A stretch of DNA of 64,000 nt from Acheta domesticus (taxonomy: Eukaryota; Arthropoda; Insecta; Orthoptera; Gryllidae). The notes below the pieces were generated by a model. It saw only the letters and a list, made by a program, of their open reading frames with translations, did no database searches and was not told the origin of the DNA. The position numbers and the translations under genes are program-made. Below, piece after piece: positions 52,801 to 64,000 of the stretch. The stretch covers positions 264,726,948 through 264,790,947 of the forward strand of contig JAHLJT010000631.1 in NCBI GenBank assembly GCA_031308135.1, given 5' to 3'. Numbering within the stretch: the first letter of the stretch is position 1; every line of letters begins with the position of its first letter.

Positions 52801-53585
52801 CCCTTTTTAGAATCCCTTTTTAGGATTGCAGGGCCTTATGTTAAAATACTTCGAGAAGGATTCATTTTGATGAAAATGATGTTTATTATACCAGAAAGTA
52901 AATGGTTTTTCGAAACACATTTTGCAAATTATTAATATTTATCTATTATCTAAGAAATCTAAGGGCATTTTGGGTGCCTCTTGTTTAGAAAATGCAGGAT
53001 CAATTCTCGTGGCTGTGTAAGCATCGCGTGAATGTATCAAAAATGAAGAATGTGGATTCTCTTTTATGTAACTTCTGTACTAAAATGCGTTACTTTTTCT
53101 AGTTTGACATAATATCCTTTTTAACGCATGTGTTATGTGTGATTACTTTTACATTAGCATTATGTTTAAAAGAACCGTATTTGTTTGTTTCATTTTCCGT
53201 GTACGTTTGTGGATTCAAGGAGATATGACAACTAACTTCAAATACATTGCATGAATTAACGAAGTTAATTCATGCAATGTAATTCTTTTATACTGCAACT
53301 TACTTGAACAACATTCTATCTCATTTCATTGATAGAAAATGTATACCCGGAACACTTACCGTCAACTCTCACGAATCGATTTTCCCCTTTTCTTTCACCA
53401 CAAGGTCGAGGTGAGGCGACACATGTTATTGCTATTCCGGTGTCCTCATCTTTGTTTCTCGAATTGATAAAGACCATACACACAGCAGCTACGCCGCATT
53501 ACGGTTTCACCTCCGTTCGCACGAGAAAGGGACGCCGCAATATTAGATGTCGCCATTCTTTTCAGATCCACATCCTGAGGAAATA
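52801..53585. other. Nothing recognised; small palindrome at 53240-53282
   Basis: ACATTGCATGAATTAACGAAG is followed at once by a near-complementary GTTAATTCATGCAATGTAA, a short perfect hairpin. No gene or larger element is evident. Confidence 0.45.
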
Positions 53586-53589
53586 GTTG

Positions 53590-54800
53590 CAACCATTGCT
53601 TTGAAGTAGACCTCGCAGATGTTCAATTATAACATTTTCTTCAGCAGCAGTACGTATTGCGTAACTATCGCCCATTTATTTTATTATCTTCACTGTCCAA
53701 AATATTTGAAAAATTGAATTGAAACGATTAAATGAGTATATTCTCTCAATACAAGATCCTCTATATTATCAATTTTGCTTTAGAACTCGCTACCCAAACG
53801 CCTCTGTTGCTTAGGGTTACGGAATGAATTGCAATTGCACACTATTGGTATATTTCTTGTTTCTAAAGCATTCGATGAAGTGTGGCGTCAAGGTCTTCTC
53901 TACAAGTTACAAAAAAATTGGCACCCCGTTATATCGATTAAAAATATTGGAAAACTTTCTTACTGACCGCCTTATTGCTGTTAAAATTCATACACCCCTT
54001 TCTTCCCAACGACCAATAGTATCAGGAATACTTCAAGGATCCACACTCTCGCCTTTGGTTTTTAACATACATGCGTCTAACATTCCTTCCTCGCCTTTTA
54101 TTACACTTGACTTTAATGATGATGGCACTGCTTTATTCTCACTCACAAAACAAAGTGCCAGAAATACTTTACAAACTGCACTACAAAAATACATTAAATG
54201 GACACAAAATTGGAGAATTGTAGTTAACCTTTCTAAAACTCAAGACAAAATCTTTACAATTTGTAGACCAATAACCACCCCTCCATTAATAATAAATAAC
54301 ACAAATGTACCCTGGATGCAAAATAATCTTCCAGTTAAATATTTAGGGTTACAGATACAAGACTGACATGGAAACACCATATTCAAAACTTAGCCAATTC
54401 GAATTATCTCAAAATTTCTGAGTTATATCCTTTATTAAATCATCACTCTAAATTACGCGTTGACTGTGGATTGTTCTTATATAAATCAATAATTTGTACA
54501 TCACTAACAAATGCATGCCCCATTTGGAGCAAAGCTTCTACAACACACAAATAAAATACAAACAATACAAAACAAATGTTTACGAAAATTACTAAAAGCT
54601 GAATGGTTTATTTTCAACAAACAAATACACCGTTAATTTGAAATAGACAAAATCAAAATCTATATCAATATTCAAAACCAATTTATTTTTTAAAAAAATA
54701 CTATCTGCTCCCGCTACTCAACACTATGAACTAGGTTTAAATTATAACTCTTCCCGCATTAAATCACGTTCGACGAAAGATATTTTCCATCCTCTTAAAT
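53590..54800 (+). pseudogene. Decayed Jockey-type non-LTR reverse transcriptase
   Basis: A partly open frame (53824-54366) encodes IFLVSKAFDEVWRQGLLYKL in an adjacent frame, then LLQGSTLSPLVFNIHASNIP-like and FNDDGTALFS at the catalytic position (normally FADDTAL). WRIVVNLSKTQ and VKYLGLQIQ follow. Upstream (53660) NYRPI... begins the domain and downstream LTWKHHIQNLANS, NACPIWS and IQNKCLRKLL continue it in other frames. This order is that of Jockey elements, which copy RNA into DNA at a nicked target. The FNDDG change and at least three frame breaks make it inactive. Confidence 0.85.
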
Positions 54801-54894
54801 TCAAACCGTAAACACACACATACAGCAACACACATTTCAAATCTTGTCAAATACGTATCTTATTTTCAACATACTATTTAGTAATTAAAAAAAT

Positions 54895-56039
54895 TAAAAC
54901 TAGTGGTGCTACGGAATGGCACAGACTTTCCCGTATTAGTTTTCTACTTCTTGTCTCATCTAGCTGTTCAGACTTTCCACATACACTTGCCAGCTGCCAT
55001 CTATCTCCGCCCAATGTACATTCTATTTACATTTTATTAATTTTTCGGTTTCCTAAAATTAAAATGAAAATATTATTTTAATAATATTTAAGAACAGTAA
55101 AATCCCGTCGTAAATGCCAATTTTCTTTGAAAAATTTGGAGCCATTTTTAATAATATGGCTTATGAGTGCTACTGGAAATTCGGAATTTGAAGTTAACTT
55201 TTATAGAAAAGTTTTGAGTTTTCGAAGAACTTCATGAGAAGTCAATTCTATCACTTTAATTCAAACACATATTAGTGTTTACTAATTGCTGGAAAAGCCC
55301 ATATTAACGATGTAAGAGATCTTTCAAAAAAATTACATTTGTATTATTTAAAATAAACAAAATAATACCCTAAAATGAACATTACGTAATATTGAAGATT
55401 TCAATTAGCAATATCCGTTCGAAAAGTTTGAAGGAAAAAGTTGAAAACATTTATGAGAAAATGGCGTTTGAGCGTTTTCCGCAAATGCGGAATTTTGCAT
55501 TTTCACAGAAAACGGTTGAGTTTTCGAAAACTTTATGTGACATTATTTAAAGTTCATGTACTCTTGAATGTAATATTGGGAACAAATCACTGCTAATGTA
55601 AATATTAACGACGTAAGAGAAAGTCAAAAAAATTGTGTAACTTTTGGAAAAAACAGAGTTTACCAAAAGAGAGAGTACCAAAAGTTTAAAGAAAAAAATG
55701 TGGAGCTGTTTTTGAGAAAATCTTGTTTTTTCTATTTTTTTAAATTTGCAAACATTGTTCGCAATATTGCCAAAAACTACTTCCTTTTTCTAAATGTACA
55801 TCACCATAATGAAAGAACTCAGTTTGGAGAACAAATTATATTTGGAGAAAGAATCTCTATCTTCAATTTTGTAGTTGTATGACGACGCCGAAAAAAATTC
55901 AAATTTTGCAATTTTCGAAAATTCAAAGTTAACCGTGAAAATCGGACCTATGCCATCTTTAAAAGTGTGTTTTACTCTATTCTTACAAGAAAATTAAAGA
56001 AAAAAATTGGAGCCGTTTTTGAGAAAAGTTTGGGAAATG
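54895..56039 (+). repeat. Dispersed repeat family, full head plus middle, cut by a SINE
   Basis: Starts AAACTAGTGGTGCTACGGAATGG and follows the family order to AAATTGGAGCCGTTTTTGAGAAAAG. The sequence then switches into SINE body at about 56040, where GAAAATGTCCC would be expected (GGGAAATGTCCTGG remains). Confidence 0.75.
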
Positions 56040-56338
56040 TCCTGGAAGGACAGGGAGGAAATGACCAGGAAGAGGAAGGCATATCGCGCGCGGTTAGTCG
56101 CCCGTTTGTTGGGGTACCACCCCAGCATTTACCTTGTGTTGATCGGAGAAACTACGGAATACTCAGAGAAGAATCAGAGCAGCTGGCTGCTAGAATTCTC
56201 CTCCAAACTGCAGCGGAAATCGACGAAGCTCTTGTCGAAAATCCTGCCACTGTTAGAACTCAAGCCATAGGTCCTCCCGCTCAGAGGCGCTGCAGTGACC
56301 TCAGTTGTCCACCTGCGCCACCTTTGCGGTTCTAGATA
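56040..56338 (-). mobile_element. tRNA-headed SINE, copy with decayed boxes
   Basis: Body (AGGAAGAGGAAGGCATATCGCGCG, GTTGATCGGAGAAACTACGGAA) then the head at the right, where the B box is decayed (AGAACTCAAGCC in + orientation, about 56253) and the A box reads GGTGGCGCAGGTGG on -. The distal part beyond the GT region is missing. Confidence 0.75.
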
Positions 56339-56339
56339 A

Positions 56340-56740
56340 TGAAGCAGACTTCACTTTTGTGTGGTTATCATTATATCAGTTGATTTATATGAAGTTCTAT
56401 TGATACACAAAATACAAACATTTTCTCAGCTTGAAAATGACATTCTATAACGACTGGGATCTGGCTGTGGAATTGCACGTCTTTTAAAAGAAAATTTATG
56501 ATTTATTGGACAGTAATGTGGACGTTGTAATGCTCAGAAAAATACACCAACAATTATATAAACAACAAAAGTTTATTCATTTCTTACAAGACAACATTTG
56601 CAAATCGTACCAATACAATGCTCAAAACCATGTATACCAGAATATGACCAACAAAATAGGCCCTGTCATCGTAGCTAGGAGATTTGCCAGTATTATCTCA
56701 ATACCGTACACTGCTGCGTCGCCTGTCGCCCCATATGTAC
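56340..56740. other. Nothing recognised
   Basis: An 86-codon frame (56506-56766) has no known domain and runs into the MITE. Confidence 0.45.
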
Positions 56741-56744
56741 ACTA

Positions 56745-56912
56745 CACTGCGATTTTTGTAACTTAGCCCGTAAATCAGCTGTTTCGCTGCCATCCAATCG
56801 GGAGCTTATATTTCGCGACAGTGACGTCACTATGGTGACGTTTAAGCTCCCGATTGGATGAAACCGTTTACAGCTGATTCCTGTCAGAGGCAAAGTTACG
56901 AAAATCGCAGTT
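56745..56912. mobile_element. Short inverted-repeat MITE, possible TA target
   Basis: Arms of about 75 bp are inverted copies: CACTGCGATTTTTGTAAC at the left and GTTACGAAAATCGCAG at the right, plus an inner pair ATCCAATCGGGAGCTTA and TAAGC(T)CCCGATTGGAT. TA flanks both ends. The centre contains TGACGTCA. No coding capacity; a Tc1/mariner-like origin is guessed from the TA. Confidence 0.75.
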
Positions 56913-56914
56913 TA

Positions 56915-57530
56915 GGCGACGTCGCCACCAGAGACTCGCTCCTGCCTCTGGTAACGCTGGCTGCTTTTGCTGCCACCAAAGCCATCGCCGCGCGCGTAGT
57001 CCGCCTACAAGAGCGCCCAAACGATTCTATCCTGAAACTCAGGCTTGATTCTCATGAGCTATAATATTTCATTAATTAATATTACAGTTCTTGAAGCTTT
57101 GCCGTAAATAATTAATATTCCGAAAATTCAAGTAATGATTTAGCAGAAGAATGATTTGCCTACAAGGTACAACACCGACACAAATGAGCAATTTTAAGTG
57201 AATCCGTTCTTGGAAACCATAGAACGATTTATTATTAACAATGTATCTATCTGTATCTATCTACATTCGTATTAAATGTTAGGGAGCGTCGATGCGCATC
57301 ACGCATAGTCCTGCAAAAAGTAGTCTCTCATTAGTAAACTGAGGAAATTTGCCTTGTAAGTTGCATGTTGTTTCGTTATTCCAAGAACTTCCTCAAAACG
57401 AATCATCGAAAAAGAGCTATACTTTAAACAAAAGATATTGATATTCAAGGTTTAGAACAGGACCTCATTATTCCAAATATAGACACGTTCCAGCTATTTT
57501 TGAAGCAATTGATCGACTATTTTTGATTAA
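56915..57530. other. Nothing recognised
   Basis: Short GC-rich part then AT-rich DNA; no feature supported. Confidence 0.45.
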
Positions 57531-57536
<6 letters not shown>

Positions 57537-57577
<41 letters not shown>

Positions 57578-57750
57578 CACTACATCATGACAAAAGATGT
57601 TATGAGTCGGCTGAATATAAAATCTACTCCAGGTTGCAACCAGCTACCTAAGGAGCAGATCTAGGGACTGTCGGTGCCTCTACAATACTTTGCGCAAAAT
57701 GTGGGCTGTTCCAAATGAAGCAATTTCTTGCACTTCCCAGTCTTTTGAAT
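57537..57750 (-). mobile_element. Non-LTR retrotransposon 3' end with ATT tail
   Basis: On the - strand a reading frame ends EIASFGTAHILRKVL followed by TAG (57682-57680), the typical last residues of a family of non-LTR polyproteins. A ~100-nt 3' untranslated region and then a pure AAT tail (57576-57537 read on -) follow. Only the extreme 3' end is present, as expected from 5' truncation during target-primed reverse transcription. The clade cannot be named from this. Confidence 0.65.
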
Positions 57751-57879
57751 TACTTTATTATTATTATTAATATTATTGTTATTATTTCTTGAAAATAAAC
57801 CTCCCTTTTCTACTCCACGAAGTAGCGCATCACACCTGAAGTGTTCCTTTCCACCCAACCATCTCATGCGACCTCAGAG

Positions 57880-58105
57880 GGAAAAGCCGAAGACCGATAC
57901 GCGCAGCCGTTAAGCGACACGAGCGCAACGGTGGCGCGCAGGAGGAGCTCCCAAGAACTCGATGAAGAACGGGCTTTTAAACCGGCCTCGCGCGGGGGGC
58001 AACGGCGCTGCCGCCACCTTCCCGCAGACGGCGCATTAGCCTGCGCTTGCTTCGCCGCCACTCAGCACACGGAAGCTGCGCGGCGGCACACGCTTTGAGA
58101 ACGAC
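57880..58105. other. CpG-rich patch
   Basis: GC-rich block open on both strands without domain or splice evidence. Confidence 0.35.
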
Positions 58106-58189
58106 TCGCGCAGCGTACATTCAGTCTTAGAAATCAAGTCAAAGGCGTCTTTAAAATCCGGGTCTGAAAACTATCTTACTACAACAATA

Positions 58190-58595
58190 ACAACAATAAT
58201 AATAATAAAAATAATAATAATAATATTAATAATGATAATAAGCAGAGTGTAAAAACATATCGACTTGTTATTTCGGCTGAAGGTGTAGTCTCAAAAAATT
58301 TCAGGAAAAATCTAAAACAAATGGGATTACCTCAACAAATCCTAAACTACGGACAGAAAGCGGTGATCCTGCAGACATATCGTGTAGTTCGCAAGTTCTT
58401 GAACCAACACAAATGAGGCTCCCATATTGGTCTTGAGGGTCAGAGTGAAATCTCTCTTCTCAGTGACTGAGCTATTTCCTATTCATGGCAGGATTGGGCA
58501 AATTGAACCCAGCACAAGATGCTGAGAATCACAAGATGATGATGATAATAATGATGATAATAATAATAATAATATTTACTTCCTGATAATGAGCT
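58190..58595 (+). mobile_element. Second non-LTR retrotransposon 3' end with GAT/AAT tail
   Basis: Between an upstream AAT run (58190-58245) and TGA (58414-58416) the + strand encodes YRLVISAEGVVSKNFRKNL then KQMGLPQQILNYGQ and VVRKFLNQHK. This is the same C-terminal region (ISA-G-x3-KNx8-L ... RK-L) as the element ending at 57680. A 120-nt 3' untranslated region precedes a GATGAT/AATAAT tail (58537-58576). It is 5'-truncated and inactive. Confidence 0.65.
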
Positions 58596-58599
58596 TTCG

Positions 58600-61355
58600 C
58601 TTGGTGACAGGCTTTCTACAGAACATATAGACCAACAAAGACAAGTTAAGAATACATATTATAAGGAAAGTACAGCTTAGTAACTAAGAAGACGTATAAC
58701 GCACACAAATAATTGGTATCACACGCAGTTCCCTAGACGATTCCGGAAGCCACGCGCACTCGACGGAAAATTCGCTACTCCCGCAGCAAGGACATTGTCC
58801 CCAGTCACTTATTGCTCGTTGGCAAAAGCGTTTGCTACGTCGGTTTTTTCCATTTCTATATTTAATTTTCTATGGATGATCTCTTCCGAAATATTGAGGG
58901 TGTCCTACCCTCATTGGAATGTCGCTAAACGCTCTACATCCAGTGTACGATTTGAAAAGATTTACTAGCCCAGCTATGTTTCGACGTTTGCTTATGAGTT
59001 CCCACATCCGAGTTTGTTCATTATTTTTTTCCTACAAGTTGTATCGTCCTCCTTTTTTGTACGGTCTAATACTACAACAAAAAGTCAGCAGCAGAACTTA
59101 CTCATTTTCCAACTGACACCCGCTGCCTTAAACCTCCACAAACTAATTAAAGACAATCAATAGCCCACTAATTTAATCTTAACTAGTCCTCTTTATAAGG
59201 GGTATAGCTGCAAACTTTTTTACCGATTCTTCAACCACTTAAAAATGCCTCTACTATTTTATCAACATTATTCTATCTTTACTCATTTTGCCAACGCCCT
59301 GTGCGTTTTCAACGTGTCTTACACGTCTGAAGTCACAAAGTAATAGATCACAAATAAAAGAATTTTGGCTCATTGGCTATGGCGTCCTCTCCAAGATGTA
59401 CTCCGGCGGAAGAGCGCCAATCAGGGCGCAGGCCGCCCCGAACCAAAAGAAGCAATGACAGAACGGCTCACCCAGCCTTTGTAGACTGCGTCTTTTCATT
59501 CGAAGGTAGTGTGGTGGTAAAATGGACGCAGATGATTTTACATATTATTTATAATCAGATCAAAATAGGGGAAGAAAGATAATAAGGATCACATTTTGAT
59601 TTTTCAATATCAAACAGTACGTATTGTTTCTATAAACAATTATGTGCATTTATACTTAATACTTTTTGTGTAACATATTATTTATTAAGTTTGTGTTTTC
59701 ACCACAAAACATAATCAAAAAGTTACTAAAACCCTGTCAAAATCGAATTACAAAATATTGCATCTGACCCTCATTACCCTCAGATGCGATAAGGGAATTA
59801 TAAAAGAATGTGAAGAGAAATGAACTTATTAATATTTCAAACATTTTTTATTTGTTTAGTCGTTATAGTTGTAGTCGTCTAAAGTAATGTGACTCCCAAG
59901 GCTGGCCAAGATCAGCAGCATAGGGTCCTGGGCAGTTGGTTAAAAAACGCCTTTTAAGTGTTTGAGCCATTCATCCATCCAGCCATTCTAGCTACGTGAG
60001 TAAATAGCACCAGGGGGGAAAATTTAAACTCAGTAAGATCAATTTATTTATTTTTGTATGGGGCAATGGCAATCACGCCCTGTGAATGAGAATTACTGAC
60101 CAACATTATCTATAAGTACATTTTTGTCATAAACTGTTCATAAACTTTTATACAATGTTTTAAATTTTTCGCAATTGGTATCATATTACTTGCAGAAGTA
60201 CTTCCCTTCCAAAAACTTTTTTTCAAAAATCTCCAAGTTCACGTAAGACCTCATTTTTGAGAGCACATTCTAACATCAACCACTACCTTTTCTGATACGA
60301 ACGCAAAAATCGTGTATGAAGCTTTCTTTGGCTCTGGCGATCAACTGACTCTAGTTATAATGCCTAATGGTGGAAGCATAGGTTTCTGCCATTCAATATA
60401 GTTTAAAAATTTACCGCTGACTCCCTCCGCTCCCCCCTATTCGTCAAAAAATATTTAGAACTCTCATCCATGGGAAAAAAATACGGGTGAGTTACTCCGG
60501 AGCACTGATATTCAAACGTTTCTGCGCTTCACCAGGTTGCGTCACGAAATCACTCGACCACAGGCACTTCCTTTGAAAAGCCAGACCAGGACGCTGGCCG
60601 CAGTGTTGCGCGGAGAACAAGATGATGTGCAATTGTAGAAGTAAATGAAACTCTGAGGTATTTTGTAATGAATAATTGTTGATTCTGTCGTAGGTTTCAA
60701 AAGACCCATGCAACTGTTTCCATTTGAATACAAGCCAAGTGTGAAATGGTATTCCATCCCAAAACCGCATCTATCAGAGAATACGACCGCAAATTTGTGG
60801 TCATGAATCCACTGATTTTACATCAACAACTCATTAGCGCAAATATAAAAATTCTTTGAAGAGCTGCCGAGCAAGGTTGTCTCAAAAGCCGTCGACATGC
60901 GGAAATGAATCAGCTTCTTGTGATTTTTGGTAGTCACCCTGTCATATCAGATTCTGAAAAGGATCTGCTAGGTAATTCATACTTTCGCACTTTTCTTACA
61001 TGTAGACACAAATGGAATAATGGGAATTTTCACTATCCATAGAAATATTATTACGTGCGGCAATTTTATAACGTGTGAACATTATCACATTGGGAAAGTA
61101 GGTTAATCATTGTCATATAACGATATTTCTTCAACACTGACTGTATTTTTTGAGAATACATTGTTTTATGCGCAAAGTGAGAAGGTTGTATAAGGTTTAT
61201 CAGGTTTGTAAACCTCTCGTTAGAAAATGTATTATAATTATTACTAGCGTACCCATGCGAGATATTTATAGCGTACCCGTGTTAAATTTCACCCCTCTTT
61301 CCTTTTCTTTAAGAGATGAAGGTTTGTAAACGAAAGGGTTATTTGTTGCAAAAAT
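58600..61355. other. Long stretch without recognised features
   Basis: About 2.7 kb of mostly AT-rich DNA. A ~92-codon frame on - (60770-60492) gives no recognisable domain. I see no element ends, tandem repeats or RNA boxes. Confidence 0.45.
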
Positions 61356-61357
61356 TT

Positions 61358-62110
61358 AAGTAGTGGTGCTACAGAACAAACTTTCCCATATTAGTTTTCT
61401 ATTTCCTTCAGTCATCGGCTAACTATTCGAACTTGACACATACTCTTGAAGGCTGCCATCTGCCGCGTCTGAAGTCACATTTTTCTTATTTTTTTCTCTG
61501 TTACCTAATGGACAGAACGGAAATACTAATTTCAGAATATTAAAGAGCAGTAAAAAAGGTCATCAGTTGAAAAATTTTCTTTGAAAAATTTGGAGAAAGA
61601 AAATAAATGGGCGTTTTAAGCGGCTACTAAAAGTGGAAAATTTTAAGTTCTTTGCACAGAAAATTTTTGCGTTTTCGAAAAACTTCATTTAAAGTCCTTT
61701 GAGGTACGTAACTCACAAATATAATAGTTTCCACAAATTGGCTGGTACTGTGTAAATTATGTGTGAGAGAATCTTTCAAAAATTGCGTTTATGTAATTTA
61801 AAAAAAAACAAAGAAACAAATAAACTTACGTCATATTGAATGCAAGTAGCACTATCCGTTCGAAAAGTTTGAAGAAAAAATTCGTGTTCTATTTATTCTA
61901 AAATGCATATTTCCTTTAGGAAAACGAACTAATATTGGGAAATTAGGAAACCGAAACAAAGATTAATATCACTATTAAAATATACTTTGGGTGGCGATAG
62001 ATAGCGCTGGTACGAGTATGTGGCAATTTCCGAATAGCTGTCCAGACCCATAAGAAGTAGAAAACCAATACGGGAAGGTCTGTGCAATTCTGTAGCACCA
62101 CACGTTTTTT
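61358..62110. repeat. Two repeat-family heads in inverted arrangement
   Basis: A head copy on + begins AGTAGTGGTGCTACAGAAC (61362) and runs to about 61870. A second head on - ends in TTCTGTAGCACCAC (62088-62101). The two outer ends are therefore inverted copies of the family head, giving a foldback-like structure of about 750 bp. Confidence 0.7.
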
Positions 62111-62149
62111 ATGTTTGTCAGACTTCAATGAAGTATTTGAATTGTTTTA

Positions 62150-63590
62150 ACATCCACAATTCAAATAATTTTTAAGAGAAGTAAATTTTCGTTTCTTCTT
62201 TAAAAGTCTTTATATTCTGATCTAAGTATAATGCAACCAAATTTTAATTATTATTCTCAAGCACACTAATATTCAATTTTCCTCATTGATTTATTTTTGT
62301 TTATGTTATTGACTATTACATTCACTGATTAAAATCTCATGTTTTTTGTAATTTTTGTAATCAGTGTTGTTTCTTTTGGCGCAGTTATTTGCATCCTACG
62401 TGCGTAATACAATGCAGCTCATTCATTCAGATATTACAAGAGATTGGCATATAACTACCGTATTGTCCTCTATCTCTACTCCAATATATTGAGCTACCTT
62501 AAAACCCTATTTGCATAAGATTTTGAAGTTCCGTTTTCCTTCTACCTCTTCAATCATTGCTGACGATATAAGTAAATATCACTGTCCGGAAGAGAATTGA
62601 AACGACCATCTGCGCTGATCGGTAATTTTATCACTTCGATCATTACCAGGTGAACGCCACGGTTTCTTAACAACGGTCTAGGAGTGCTTGCGATCTCCCC
62701 TTCTCGTCCTTGTCCCCTCCTGTCTCGCTTTCACTCACACAGTTGTACGTTCACTTCTGGTAATGTGTAAATCAAAGGTCATGAGATCAGCCGCTAGCCT
62801 GTCTTGTGCTGTCGCGGCTTGGTCTGGTCCCCCACCGGCAGTTATACGAATGAGGGCGAAACCTTTGCAAGTTGGTGCGTAGACCGGCGACGTATATACT
62901 TTCCCTTGAAGAACACCGCCACTTTCTGAGATGTAACATGCACTATACTTATGGCTACTTGCCATAGCAGTAGATTGCTTTGGGAACACAAAATAACCAA
63001 TCAATCGAAACTACTTCTTTTTTCACTGATGCGTGTTATTGCTTCCAGGTTTCTCTGCAAATTGGTACGAACACAACTGCGGTGGCTCCATCATCAGTGC
63101 CCAGTGCATTCTCACTGCTGCTCATTGTTGTGAATTGTGAGTAGTTGATTATACGATTATAAGATTGTCACCGCCAATGTTAGTAAAAATTAACGAACAT
63201 TTGTATTCTGTGTAGCGACAATACTGGCCGCTACATTGTGCGCGCAGGCGTCACAAACAGAACTTCTAAAGGCTTGGACTATCGTGTGTCGCGAAAATCA
63301 TCCGACACAAGTTGTACAGAGGTAACAGGACCCTAGTGATTACGACTACGACATCGCTCTTCTCAGAGTAAGTATTTATATGGTGACGACCACGAGAATT
63401 CATTAACTTCAGAAGGTTATTCCCAGTTTAGTGGCTCCCCAACAGTAGAATTGAAATATGACTACACTAATATTATAGAAGAGTAAAACCAAGTCATATT
63501 TGCAAGTTTTCATTGAAAATTTTAAAGCTCTTTTCGAGAAAAGTTTTTGAGCGTTTCTGGAGATACAATTTTGTACTCTTTTTCCCCACA
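62150..63590 (+). repeat. Inverted segmental duplication, arm 2
   Basis: Matches the reverse complement of 28919-30310, including an intronic SINE fragment (62590-62700), exon 3, the 79-bp intron and exon 4 of the protease. It differs by scattered substitutions and indels and by an intron 4 stretch present in only one arm. Confidence 0.9.
63049..63367 (+). pseudogene. Serine protease pseudogene fragment (exons 3 and 4)
   Basis: Exon 3 (63049-63136, 88 nt) has lost one A in the GGTAACGAAC block, shifting the frame before CGGSIISAQ. The Trp of QWIL is Cys (QCIL), while TAAHCC is retained. Exon 4 (63216-63367, 152 nt) has RYIVRAGVTNRTSKGLDYRV and then 2 extra bases near 63293 and further ones before DYDYDIALLR, producing TAG and TGA in the starting frame. 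The intron is 79 nt, as in the source gene. Exons 1 and 2 are not upstream; downstream exons could lie beyond the window. Most likely a decayed duplicate of gene 2. Confidence 0.9.
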
Positions 63591-63591
63591 A

Positions 63592-63945
63592 GTTATGAGA
63601 TTGAAATAATCTTTATTCGAAGTCATTTGATGCATTTTAAAGCTATTAACTTCAAATTTTGAATTTACAGTAGCAGTTACATGCCGTATAACTAAAAGCA
63701 GCTCCAAATTTTTAAAGGAAAATTGAGATTTGGGACGAGGTTTTACTGCTCTTGAATATTTTTAAAATGATGTTTCCATTCTAGTTTTAGGAAACCAAAG
63801 ATTCATAAAATGTGTATATGGAATGGCGATAGGTGGCTGCTGGCATGAGTATGCGACATGTCCGAATAGCTAGTCGTGACCAAAATAAATAGAAACTAAT
63901 ATGGGAACGTCTGTGCCATTCAGTAGCACCACTAGTTGTAATTAC
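63592..63945 (-). repeat. Dispersed repeat family head, reverse orientation
   Basis: On the - strand it begins CAACTAGTGGTGCTACTGAATGG (63938-63916), then CACAGACGTTCCC, TAGCTATTCGGAC and GCCAGCAGCCACC, and runs leftwards to GCTGCTTTTAG near 63693 and beyond. It abuts the right end of the duplication. Confidence 0.75.
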
Positions 63946-64000
63946 ACATACTACACGCAAACTCGCGCGATAACTTCTAAAATTTTTAAGCCTCGCACCA

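Noticed and set aside
55967..56335. 122-codon frame
   Set aside because: It spans a dispersed repeat and a SINE insertion; the sequence is explained by these elements.

Overview
The window looks like arthropod, most probably insect, nuclear DNA. It is AT-rich and repeat-dominated, with GT-AG introns, a digestive-type trypsin family, Tc1/mariner, hAT-type, piggyBac-type and non-LTR elements, and tRNA-derived SINEs. No bacterial operon, rRNA gene, intact tRNA gene or CRISPR array was seen. A run of exactly 100 N (26069-26168) is a scaffold gap.

The only convincing host genes are S1-family serine proteases. (1) A trypsin gene on the + strand has six exons between 42699 and 48699. It has a TATA box, signal peptide, activation site, His/Asp/Ser triad, the trypsin-type Asp in the S1 pocket and an AATAAA signal. 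(2) A divergent paralogue on the - strand has exons 1-4 at 35919 to 29063. It shares intron phases and the 46- and 89-nt sizes of exons 1 and 3, but its last exons were not found. (3) A decayed copy of exons 3-4 lies on the + strand at 63049-63367, inside a ~1.4 kb inverted duplication of the gene 2 region. All three carry single-base or small frame breaks, and the break in the catalytic-Asp exon recurs in each. Whether these are real decay or assembly indels cannot be settled from the sequence alone. The two start regions share a promoter-proximal motif and identical TATA-to-ATG spacing.

Region by region: 1-20400 holds a ~570-bp tRNA-headed SINE family in several copies, a hAT-type element with a perfect 8-bp target duplication, a piggyBac-type MITE with TTAA ends, GC-rich patches, tandem repeats and long empty AT-rich stretches. 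20446-21080 is a long CCG/CCA tract with GC-rich flank. 22930-24110 is a decayed Tc1-like transposon and 24440-26068 a non-LTR retrotransposon cut by the gap. 28900-48800 is the protease region, its introns loaded with mariner, foldback and Penelope-like pieces. 49640-64000 contains a large unclassified dispersed repeat family, a Jockey-type reverse transcriptase, two retrotransposon 3' ends with ATT-type tails, an inverted-repeat MITE and the third protease copy.

The unclassified dispersed repeat (head around ACTAGTGGTGCTACAGAA, tail around GAAAATGTCCC and GACGGACGGAC) is the commonest sequence here, with a dozen copies or parts in both orientations.
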